DNA from: Ischnura elegans
Taxonomy: Eukaryota > Arthropoda > Insecta > Odonata > Coenagrionidae
Reading direction: 5' to 3'
Assembly: GCF_921293095.1 (NCBI RefSeq)
Contig: NC_060254.1
Coordinates: 109,888,917 to 109,952,916 of the forward strand
Length of the DNA: 64,000 bases
Each line of letters begins with the position of its first letter. Position 1 is the first letter of the stretch. Below are positions 1 through 8,930 of this stretch, piece by piece. The notes below the pieces were generated by a model. It saw nothing but the letters and a program-made list of their open reading frames with translations. It was not told where the DNA came from and did not search any database. Both the position numbers and the translations under genes were made by a program.

Positions 1-234
1 CCGCATAGTATCCCTACAGCATGCAACACGCAAAGCAAGAATAAAAGTGGAATGGGGACTGGAGGGGAGGGAAAGCGGTAGGGGAGGGTGCCAGTTTATG
101 GAAAACCTCCGCCGAATGCGCTGCAGTCGCCCCAGCTGTTGTCCGCTACGCTATCTATACTTTTTAACATTGAATGTCATATCTATGAGGGTACCTGGCA
201 CTACTTCGAGGATCCTGGTTTGAACCCATGTCAA
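1..234. other. No gene seen; left flank
   Basis: I see no coding sequence or RNA gene here. The last 8 bases (227-234) are the target-site duplication of the MITE that follows. Confidence 0.5.
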
Positions 235-535
235 CAGGTGCACAGCTAGGAATTAAGGCTGGGGGGGGGGGTTTTAGGAGCAACTAATACGGGGGGGTAT
301 AGAATACGGGAGGTGCGTGTGCCCTACCCCAGAAATTAAAAAAAAAAAAAAATGGTTCAAAATGGTGAGTTTTACAGCTTTCTGAGGGATATTTTATTGA
401 TCCTTAAACTATTCTATAAGTAATATTTACCCATTTAAGTAAAATGGATTAAATTTTAAAATTTCTCTGAGTTTGGGGGGGAATGGGGGTAGGGGGTTTA
501 TCCCTCAAAACACCCCCCCCCTCGCTGCGCCACTG
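235..535 (-). mobile_element. hAT-type MITE, family 1, copy 1
   Basis: A 301-bp non-coding element in the opposite orientation to its relatives at 31635 and 35031. It ends in CAGGTGCACAGC (left) and GCTGCGCCACTG (right). It is flanked by catgtcaa (227-234) and catgtcat (536-543), a 7/8 match expected for an 8-bp hAT target-site duplication. The inside carries G- or C-homopolymer runs near both ends and a shared core around 'ctgagggatatttta'. It has no ORF, so it would have been moved by a transposase supplied elsewhere. Confidence 0.82.
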
Positions 536-1142
536 CATGTCATGGCGGCAAATTATTTTCTTTCAATGACATTTTACCACTACCAGATGACTGCATTAAG
601 GGTATAATACTGGCAATGATTTTCTTTCACATGAGATGGAAAAAATAAATCTCGCAGTTTAATTGTTTAATTATCCCCTAAGCAAACTTAAGATTATCAA
701 GCAATTGTAGTGAAAATATACTTAGTGATACAGTCATTCAGGTACTAATCAGTTCAGAAATACTAGACTTGGACCGATGCCACTTTTTCCGATACCTCGA
801 TACCGGCGGTGGATACCGATAGTATTATTTGCCGATACCTTACTTATTTCTGAATAATTACTTACCTATTTCTGGTATACAAAATCATGAGGAAAGAGGA
901 TGGAGAATCGACTCACTAGTACTGACATTGAAAAATGTATCAGACTTTTGAGCTGTTTTTAAGAACACACTTAAAAACATATCTTCCTCTTATGATACAT
1001 TAATATTAATTATGTAAGTGCGAATTCATAAAATAATATCAACTGACATAAAAATGACACATTTTCAAATACATATAAGTTCTTAGCACGTAAATTGCTG
1101 ATAGGATATTGAATAAAACACAGAAATTAAAATAAAAAACAT
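536..1142. other. Intergenic; 3' flank of the Myb/SANT gene
   Basis: No gene seen. Around 775-840 there is a short CGATACC-like repeated stretch (ccgatacctcgataccgg), probably an old repeat fragment. The remainder is AT-rich 3' flanking DNA. Confidence 0.4.
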
Positions 1143-1363
1143 TTATTGTTTGTTAAAGCTTTGAGAAATACTTTTGATAGCATCAACTGCCTGCCCTAAT
1201 AATTCTAGTTTTCTTTTATAATAATCCTCTTTCACTTGGACCACTCTTGCTTTAAGTTTCAATTGTTCCTCCTGAATTCTGAGAGATTCCCTAGCAGCCT
1301 CTTCAGTCCTTCCAAGTATTCCTCGCATTTGAAAAATTACCCTTCTGAATGGCTTAACTTTTC
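1143..1363 (-). CDS. Myb/SANT gene exon 5 (last)
   Basis: Acceptor cctgttgcag. It codes for the C-terminal basic coiled coil and ends FNKQ-stop. The sequence caataaatg at the end places a polyadenylation hexamer over the stop codon. Confidence 0.82.
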
Positions 1364-4300
1364 CTGCAACAGGTCAAATCATGGATATAAATACAGCAAT
1401 AATTCCTAATGTAATTCAAAGACGTCAATACAGGATTCCACACTGCAGAGGTAGATGAAAAGTAGATGTTGTACTCACTCCTTTTGCTAGGCTCATTTTG
1501 CCTAGTGTCAATTTTTGGATGACTGGATGAGGGAGGGGCGGATGTCTCTATCACAGGATGCTCATTTGAGGGGATCTCCTCACGATGCTCAGTATCGCAT
1601 GAAGACTGATACGAGAATGGGAACTCTGGGTGTACAGGGGAGATATATGTCTGTGATGAGGAAGTAGGGATAGGTGGGGCAGGCATACAGATGTCTGGGC
1701 CACTTTCATGTTTTCCTATGTCATCAAATGCCATATATTCCTGCAAAAATAACAAATTGATTTATATTCACCTTAGTATTGACTCCATAGCCATGTATAA
1801 CCAATAGCAAATTTCAATAAATAAACAAGATATATTTTATGCATATAGGAAAAGTTTCACAGCATCCATTTTGATTTCGAGCTTTCACCCAATATTTGTT
1901 CTATTATAAAAACTCATCCCAAATCTTAAGCTTTCTTAATATTCAGATGGGAGGAAAACTTCAAATTTCATACCATAGATGACTATTTTTGATTCTCTTT
2001 AAATTTTCAATGCATAAAATGTTTTATAGTGTCACCGGCAATTCCTTAATGACTGGCGATTCAGAAGTTTCATTTGGATCACAGTTTGCAGTTCTTTCCA
2101 AGAGATCTTTCACCCGCATGTAGAAGTTAGTCAACATCATCGAAGTGGGAGGTCCGGCTCCCGTCTCTGCAGCCTCGATAGCAGCCACGCGACCCTTCAC
2201 TCCATTCTTGATATCATGCCACGTCTGTGGATTGCAAGAAAATACCTCATATCATCTGACATTGGCCAAAAATCTGACAAAACAAATGCAGCCCAACATC
2301 CCTTCAACACTCACAATTTCTGACCCAGGAAACAAAACAAAACCAGCTCACAGAGAATGAATTTATTTGATTAATATCAAGTACATAGCACTTTAAAGGA
2401 CAGCCACAGTCTCATCCAATCGTTTTCTCTTTCAGGATGGGTCTAAGTTCATTTTGGTCTACGTCTGCAACCAATAGCAACTCAGTTCTATCATTCATAG
2501 CCTTAAGTTTTCTGCACCAAATAAGTACCTTCACATTGAATTTCATTCCACAAAATGAAATGTATGTATTCCACTTCCTTTTCCACGCAAATTCATTGAT
2601 ACATTAATAATAACACTAATGCTTCTGATTCAATACAAACAGTCAAATGCATTCTTCCGCAAAAAAGGGATTTGGTAGAACATAATCTCTACAGGCTGTG
2701 ATATGACTGTGACACATTGGACAGAATTCTCCAGGGTTAGGATTTCTGATCGACCGAGTCTTCCAAATCCTCATAAACATGATTTATGAAGACATGCTAT
2801 GGTCATAAAGACATGGCAGATTCATGATTAAGTGGCTCCATGCATGTAGGATCTAAGATTTTTTATCATTTACAGACTGTCAACTTTCTGCATTCATAAT
2901 ACTTTACGTATATATAGCTTTTTCTTCAAAGATAACATATAAGTAAAACAAATGCCAGCAAAATCTTGGATTAGTGCAGAATGTGAAATTCAAACACTAT
3001 AGAAGAAAACCTTTAGGCAAGACGGGGAACCCTCAGCGTCTGCATACGCATAAACAGAAAGACAAAGCAATGACATCAACACATTGCAGATGGGTCATCA
3101 GTTTACACACTTCCTAATTAGATATCTTTGCTTAGGAACAATCAATGCCTCAAAAAAGTGCTCTGAATTTCTTTTTGTGAAACTCCTTAGTCTCCACTAT
3201 AGCTATGTTTCTTTACTAGCCATTATGTACAAGCACATCTAAGCTCTCTTCATAATAGATCGCCAAACATGAGCATTGAGATAAGAAATTTATTTGAAGA
3301 TGATATTTGAAAAGAAAATATCAATGTCATACATACTTTCCGAGTGAATTCTAATGTGAATGCCACATTTTTTTAGTAGAAATGTAGGATGGCAGGGTCA
3401 AAATGTCTCCCTCTATCTGATCACTCTCATTCAATACCTAATGCTTCATCCATGTCCACACTGAGCCATAATCACCGAATACAAGAACATTGCCATCAAC
3501 AACATCCCACTTGGATACAACAATTTGTACCTGGACCAATCTGCACATCCATCAGCGTTTCACCAACTTTTTTCCAGCTCATGTTACCGTGTTAGTGTGT
3601 CACCCTATTATCCTAAAATATTATCATTCATCATGAAACAATCTGCATTGCACTAGATCACAGAAGCCATCACACCTTGTGCAACATTGCATTAACCAGT
3701 CTATTAAGTCCATATATCTTATGACTACAAGGATAGTAGATGCAACATGCTAAAGGTAACTAATCGTACAAATTCTAAATGTTGTCATTGCACAAGAAAC
3801 TGACATTATAATTCACTAGTATTGTGTCACTAGTACAAGTTTGATAATCACAGCATTAGCGACAACACCTTTCATTGTATCCATGCAATTTCAGTTTTCC
3901 AAGGTGAATGCTTTTAAATGGGAGCAAATATTTCATTAAACCGCCAAGAGATCATACTAAATGATCAATTTCTGTTATTATAACTGAAATAAATAGCAAG
4001 CAAGCCATGATTGAATATGTCACATTGCTTATAAACTTTTCCATTGAATTGGAAATAATTCTGTTCATACACACTTTAGTCAAAGAATGGACTTGACTCA
4101 TCACAGGGGAGGGAGCACTAGCTTTGATGAGGGCGAAAAAACTTGGTTAACCCATGTTAGTGAACTTGTGAAAAAATTTTATTGCTGGTATAAATTTTTC
4201 AATTGTATACATATATTGCATTTGGTCTGGCACAATGAAGCCATTTGAGTAGTTCACAAACCTTCTAAATGGTATTGGCAAATGCTTCAATTTCACCAAA

Positions 4301-4922
4301 GAGACTGAAATGAACAAAGCACCCAACTTCCACAGCATCACCATTTCCAAATTTAATTCTTTCCCACCTTGGCCAGCTTTTCACCCCTGCTCACCTACTG
4401 CATACAAGTTCATGCTCAAAGCAATTTCACGAGGTCACGCGGTTATCTTATTTGATGGCTAGACAGGGGGGAACCTAACGAACAACAAGGCAGAACAATA
4501 CCCTGGATGGGGGCAACCCACCCAGGTGGAACTAAAAAACCACGACCTTTGGTTTCGCACGCGAGGACTTTACACCATACAAGTTGATGACTTAAAGCAA
4601 ATCGCAGACATGCCTAATAAATATAGGATCATACCTTTCGCCACTCCTTCCATGTTTTCTTTGGACCATCACAATGGTTAAGCCTAATAGCAACGTTCTG
4701 CCACAGCACTGCCGACTCCTTAGCGGTAAAAGAAGAATTTATTTTCCCCCTGGCTACCTTACTATTTCCTGCAGAAATAAAATAGCAACGATACAGAATA
4801 AAATGCAATAAAGACTATACGTTCAGGAGGAGAGCTAATACACAAGTCTCACCTTCTAAAAACTCCAACAAAATGTTCTTTTGCTGTATACTTATTTTCT
4901 TGCCAGAGGCTTTCCTCCCCAT
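1143..4922 (-). CDS. Myb/SANT-like (zeste/trihelix type) DNA-binding protein, five exons
   Basis: I assembled five exons by splice signals and phase: 4922-4853, 4768-4635, 2224-2036, 1740-1479 and 1363-1143, coding for 291 aa. All junctions are GT-AG and the frame is continuous (phases 1, 0, 0, 1). Residues ~9-75 form a Myb/SANT-like domain with tryptophans W46, W63, W66 and W70 in the pattern xxLWQNVAIRLN...KTWKEWRKTWHDIK, as in zeste-like and Harbinger-associated insect proteins. The middle is Ser/Pro-rich. Residues ~235-285 form a basic coiled coil (EEQLKLKARVVQVKEDYYKR) likely to mediate dimerisation. The start is the first ATG of exon 1, followed at once by a basic MGRKASGKK stretch. The stop codon overlaps an AATAAA. 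A nuclear DNA-binding role is inferred from the family; targets are unknown. It may be a domesticated transposon accessory protein. Confidence 0.85.
1479..1740 (-). CDS. Myb/SANT gene exon 4
   Basis: Acceptor tttttgcag, donor gtgagt. It codes for EYMAFDDIGKHESGPD followed by a Pro/Ser-rich linker ending NEPSKR, and leaves in phase 1. Confidence 0.82.
2036..2224 (-). CDS. Myb/SANT gene exon 3
   Basis: Acceptor atccacag, donor gtgaca; 63 codons in phase 0. It begins TWHDIK, completing the domain. Reading past the donor would meet a stop after VTL, so splicing at 2036 is needed to reach the downstream exons. Confidence 0.82.
2225..4634 (-). other. Intron 2 of the Myb/SANT gene
   Basis: A 2.4-kb AT-rich intron. 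I found no nested gene and no recognisable repeat. Short ORFs on either strand look random. Confidence 0.7.
4635..4768 (-). CDS. Myb/SANT gene exon 2
   Basis: Acceptor ttctgcag, donor gtatga. It enters in phase 1 and leaves in phase 0. It codes for most of the tryptophan-rich DNA-binding domain (residues 24-68). Confidence 0.85.
4853..4922 (-). CDS. Myb/SANT gene exon 1
   Basis: Codes for residues 1-23 plus one base. It opens MGRKASGKK and ends LLEFLE. The donor is gtgaga after position 4853. Confidence 0.8.
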
Positions 4923-6043
4923 GTTGTCAGTGTAGCTCAATGGCACTTGAGAACAACGATGCCAAAATGAAATTTTAAAGTTAAATCATTACTGTGCTCA
5001 AGCAACAATTTTGCACATCAATACACAATTCGATTGATAAATATATTCACCAGATAGTGAGATGAGTAAAGTAAAAAATGAGGACTATCCCACATAGGAT
5101 TTGCACATATCTGTCATCATCCGTTTCAAACTCTGAACCATGCCAAATACTTTTAAGTCAAGAGGAAGTACAGATAAAATAAAATTGATGAAACGTAAAA
5201 ATATTGCATTAAATACGCTTCATTTTATTTACCTACAATTAACACGTACATATTGATCTACATATCAGAAGTTTAAGCATTTGATGAAAAATTCTGCAGA
5301 AATGCACTTCTTAAATTTCCGTTTATCTGATTTGTTGTTAAAGTAACCATGTTATGTGCAACCAAGTCACGTACCACTCACGAGCAATGGACACCAACGG
5401 CAGATGAATTCCTTAAGATTCTTTCAGTTATACACTCGCAAGAATGATGAGGCTCAGAAATAGTTTCTGAGACACATTCGACATCTTCAAAGACAGTGCA
5501 GCGATTATTAGAAGATGCATCCTCTCTGCCCCCAGCATATACATAGTTGGGTAGTGGTCTGTTAAATGATCTGTCCATGTGTTTATAGATGATTTTTCCT
5601 CTGCATGTATAAAGTAATATATTTAATTTGTTAAGTGTTTTGCGTTCATCAAATATTTATGGTTTTGTTTTGCATTCATTATTACCTTTAAATTTTTTCA
5701 ACTTGTTATTAATTTTTAGCATTTTGACACTTGCTATTGATTATAGATTTTAGCACTTGTTATCATTACGTATGTTTGCATTCGTCTATACTTATTATTG
5801 CTATTTGTAGATTTTTATACTTGTAATTAGTTATGCGTAACTTTTACTCTAGATATGCATTTATAGATTTTTATCATTGGTTATTTATTTACAGATCTTG
5901 CAATTGTGGTTAATATTAAAGCTATTTTGCTTTTCTAAAATGTTTACAGAAATTTTTGCATTAGAGACTATTGTGCACATACTTTAGAATAACAATAACC
6001 ATCTTTGCATGCTCCTAGTTATGTGATGGTTTTTGCCGTTGGA
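4923..6043. other. Intergenic, no gene seen
   Basis: Presumed promoter and 5' flank of the Myb/SANT gene near 4923-5100, then AT-rich DNA. A minus-strand ORF at 5378-5578 resembles no family I know. Confidence 0.4.
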
Positions 6044-6278
6044 AGTGTGGATACATGTGGGGGGCGCGAGCCCCCTCTTGCGGGGCCGCCACTAGTGCCT
6101 AACATTGCAGAACCACAATTGTAACTTTTTCTATCAGAAGATGGCTTTGTCCAGTGTAAGTGTACAATCATTTTAAATAAATCTTGCTTCAAATTTGCAT
6201 GTGACTTATTTTTCATTATGTTAAAAGTAAAGGTAGCTCAAGATATATTTTGCGAGTTTTTTCTCGATCTGCTACTAG
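6044..6278 (+). mobile_element. hAT-type MITE, family 2, copy 1
   Basis: A 235-bp element related to those at 32594 and 63635. Shared blocks include aaccacaattgta, a region around ctttaaataaa, and aactcaagatatattttgcg. The flanks are ccgttgga (6036-6043) and ctgttgga (6279-6286), a 7/8 match to an 8-bp duplication. The left end is eroded (agtgtggatac); the right end, ctgctactag, is closer to the family ends. No coding capacity. Confidence 0.75.
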
Positions 6279-6286
6279 CTGTTGGA

Positions 6287-7491
6287 TTAAAATGAAATGG
6301 TTTCTAAGGCCTATAAAATCCTTGGTTTCATTTTCAGAAACTAGAAAGGTTATGCATAATATTTTCTGTTACAACTTATTATATGCAACATTAGCAATGT
6401 CTTTAATCTCTAATATGGAATCTATATCATGTGAGGCATGCTGATGCTATCGAGAATCCAAAATATATTCCTACAAATGGTGGCTTTCAGATTCCCAATC
6501 CAAAAAGAAAATGGTTCTCACGATGAATTATTAAAATTACACACTTTAAAATCATTATCTAAAAGAAGAAAGCAGTTATGACTACCATTTTTATATTTGT
6601 TGCAAAACAATAAGGTAAAATGTTCTGAATTGCTATCTATAATTAACACCGAAAGAACCCCCAAACCAAATACAAGTCCAAAGATAATTCATATATTAAA
6701 TATTAGTGTTAACTATTTATACTACTTACCACTGTACAGGATTGCCAGGGTATACAATAACGATTGCATTGATGTAGAAATTTTTCACTCTTACATGTAC
6801 TTATGTTAAAGGTATTTCGAACAGCTCTCGATGCTATGATTTAATTTCTGAAGGTATTGTATGTTTGTTATGTACAAAATTTTCCTCATTAGAGGAATTT
6901 TTAATTATGTATTATTTTTTTTCTTTTTTATTCTAAAAATTTCTGAATAATTCTAGTTTGACTCGGTATTAGTAAAAAGGATTATCCGTAAATAAATTTT
7001 AGTATTATATTAGTTTTCACAATATGAATATGGAGTTTGAGAGAAAATACACTCGTTAAATTAAATTAGAAACAAAAATTTTAAGCAGCAACGAAGCACT
7101 TAATAAGTTGCCTGAAGAATGATAATGGACTCGCAAACAACGATTCCATAAATATGCACAGAGAGTAAATGATGGAAAGCCCTGCATGACATTAACGTAC
7201 CAAAGGCTACGCTTGAAATTAGATCCACCAAAAGTAATTCATTCAATTTCATCAGTATAATAGCAGGAAACACGGGAGAAATGGGATACGGTCTCAGAAT
7301 CAGGCTAGTTAGTAGAGAAGAAAAGGCCCTCCGAAACGTGGGCAAACATCGAGTCTGTCACCCGGAATCCCTAGATGGCTTTCTGCACATTATTCACAGG
7401 GAAAGTCTTTGACCTTGCTCCTAAATAGGCGAACGGCCGTTTTAAACGCAAAATAGTCTAATTAAAGTTGTCATTTAAAAATGACACGTAC
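6287..7491. other. Intergenic, no gene seen
   Basis: AT-rich DNA without a recognisable gene. A minus-strand ORF at 7100-7345 has no family resemblance. The right part is presumably the 3' untranslated region of the microprotein gene. Confidence 0.4.
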
Positions 7492-7677
7492 CTATGAGGT
7501 TTGATTAGAGTCCTTCAGTTGGTCTTCCTTCACTTCGGAGGCTGACTCCTTCTGCTTTTGTTCCAATAGAAACTTCTGAAAAGCAGGCTTCCAAATGTAG
7601 ATTCCACCGAAGAACCCTAATATCGTAACAAGGGCAATTTCAGCAAATCCAATGCCACGAGGTTTCCGAATAAACAT
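7492..7677 (-). CDS. PIGBOS1: PIGBOS1-like mitochondrial outer-membrane microprotein
   Basis: A 61-aa ORF if started at the MFIRKP methionine; a slightly earlier in-frame ATG at 7704 would add nine residues. Layout: short basic N-terminus (FIRKPRGIG), one hydrophobic segment at residues ~11-27 (AEIALVTILGFFGGIYIW), then a charged Lys/Glu tail. This matches vertebrate PIGBOS1 in length (about 54 aa), in the order of segments and in the TILGFFGGIYIWKPAF-type core. PIGBOS1 is a single-pass outer-mitochondrial-membrane microprotein that contacts CLCC1 in the ER and tunes the unfolded-protein response. I chose the inner Met because it aligns with the family start. The gene faces away from UTP11. 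Confidence 0.72.
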   Translation of the reverse strand: MFIRKPRGIGFAEIALVTILGFFGGIYIWKPAFQKFLLEQKQKESASEVKEDQLKDSNQTS

Positions 7678-7952
7678 ATTACATCGCCTAATACTCTGAC
7701 ACAAGCTAAGCCTTCCTTATTCCAATGGAATTGCTTAAACTCAACGGGTAATATACGTTCATTTGCTCTCTTGCTAAGAAAATTGAAGAATGTTGGCGCT
7801 AGTGCGGCTAGCATACGCTCATTTGTTACCTGTTTACATCTAATTTCATGTTTCATCTGTCGTAGCAAACTCGCATGGTCGCTCGCGTTGGTACTGCGAT
7901 TTTTGTGATAAGTCGCCCACCGCTTCGGTGAACTACGGAAGAAATTCTTCAT
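7617..7952 (-). CDS. Unrecognised 111-codon ORF overlapping the PIGBOS1-like ORF
   Basis: An ATG-started minus-strand ORF that begins 275 nt upstream of the microprotein start and overlaps its first ~20 codons in another frame. It is Arg/Lys/Asn/His-rich with no domain I know. It could be an upstream ORF in the same mRNA, a first coding exon joined to something not seen, or chance. Its length is above random expectation for this AT-rich context, but there is no positive evidence of function. Confidence 0.25.
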   Translation of the reverse strand: MKNFFRSSPKRWATYHKNRSTNASDHASLLRQMKHEIRCKQVTNERMLAALAPTFFNFLSKRANERILPVEFKQFHWNKEGLACVRVLGDVICLFGNLVALDLLKLPLLRY

Positions 7953-8127
7953 GTTCTCTTCTTGTTTTTAAGCTGGTGTAAAATTGTCCTAAAATGAGGA
8001 CTTAGTTCTCGGTTTGGTGAAGGAACAATCAGCGGTAAGTTCACCTTCACAGGAGTTTTATTAGTATTGCTTCCTCATAGGCTGAGTGCATATCATCATT
8101 TAGTTCTATATATTCCATTAGGTCAAA
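7953..8127. promoter_or_regulatory. Shared divergent promoter region and UTP11 5'UTR
   Basis: Only about 175 bp separate the outermost minus-strand ATG (7952) from the UTP11 ATG, and about 450 bp separate the two recognised starts, so the genes probably share a bidirectional promoter. A possible UTP11 5'UTR intron runs 8035-8121 (donor gtaagt, acceptor ttccattag), ending six bases before the ATG. No TATA box is evident. Confidence 0.5.
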
Positions 8128-8889
8128 ATGTCTTCGTGGAAAAAAGCTGCCAAGGTCAACCAGAGGACTCACCGTGAGCGTCACCAGCCGGAAAGTCGTG
8201 CTCATCTTGGTTTGTTGGAGAAGAAAAAGGACTACCGTCAGAGAGCTAAAGATTTTCATTCTAAACAGGCCAGACTAAAATCTTTGAAGAAGAAAGCTCT
8301 CAATCGGAATCCAGATGAATTTTATTTTCATATGGTCAATTCAAAGGTTGAAGATGGTGTGCATAATGAAATTGACAAGGAAGACGAGCATACGCCGGGC
8401 CAAATAAAATTAATGCAAACTCAGGATTTAAAATATGTGAATGTTAAACGCAAAATAGAGTCAAACAAAATCGAGAGAATGCAATCTCAATTACACTTAC
8501 TTGATGTTGCGAATCATACTGCCAACAAGCATATTTTTTTCGTCGATACTAAGGAGGAAGCAAAGAACTTCGATGTTGCAGCGCGGCTGGATACCCATCC
8601 TCTGTTAATAGATAGAAGAACGAATCGGCCTAGAATGTCCGATCTTAAAACCATGGTCCTTCCTGATGTTGATGCGGAAACTGTTAAGAACCTTGCCAAA
8701 GAAAGGAATATTCGTTATAAGGAATTGAAAAAGAGGATTGACAGGGAAAAGGAGTTGACTGTTATTCAGCAGAAGTTGGAAGTGAAGAGGCATTTGCAAA
8801 ATAAAAATGAACAAGCTCCAGTGCGAATTAAACCAGGGACAAAAGACTTGCCTCCTGTTTATAAGTGGAAATACGAAAGGAAAAAGTGA
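8128..8889 (+). CDS. UTP11: UTP11, U3 snoRNA-associated SSU processome protein
   Basis: Intact 253-codon single-exon CDS, the same length as human UTP11. It opens MSSWKKAAKVNQRTHRERHQ, the conserved family N-terminus, followed by SRAHLGLLEKKKDYRQRAKD and the NPDEFYFHMVNSKVEDGVH block at residues ~60-78. The central HIFFVDTKEEAKNF and the C-terminal PPVYKWKYERKK are also typical. UTP11 is a nucleolar component of the U3 snoRNP/small-subunit processome, needed for 18S rRNA processing. The protein is highly basic, as expected for an RNA-associated factor. The ATG has a good context (tcaaaATG). An AATAAA follows 36 nt after the stop. Confidence 0.97.
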   Translation: MSSWKKAAKVNQRTHRERHQPESRAHLGLLEKKKDYRQRAKDFHSKQARLKSLKKKALNRNPDEFYFHMVNSKVEDGVHNEIDKEDEHTPGQIKLMQTQDLKYVNVKRKIESNKIERMQSQLHLLDVANHTANKHIFFVDTKEEAKNFDVAARLDTHPLLIDRRTNRPRMSDLKTMVLPDVDAETVKNLAKERNIRYKELKKRIDREKELTVIQQKLEVKRHLQNKNEQAPVRIKPGTKDLPPVYKWKYERKK

Positions 8890-8924
8890 TTTATTTTCTT
8901 AAACAATTTAATTACTTGCATTTC

Positions 8925-8930
8925 AATAAA
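8925..8930 (+). promoter_or_regulatory. Polyadenylation signal of UTP11
   Basis: Canonical AATAAA shortly after the UTP11 stop codon, followed by T/G-rich sequence (ttggtgcattttgttgtc). Confidence 0.75.
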
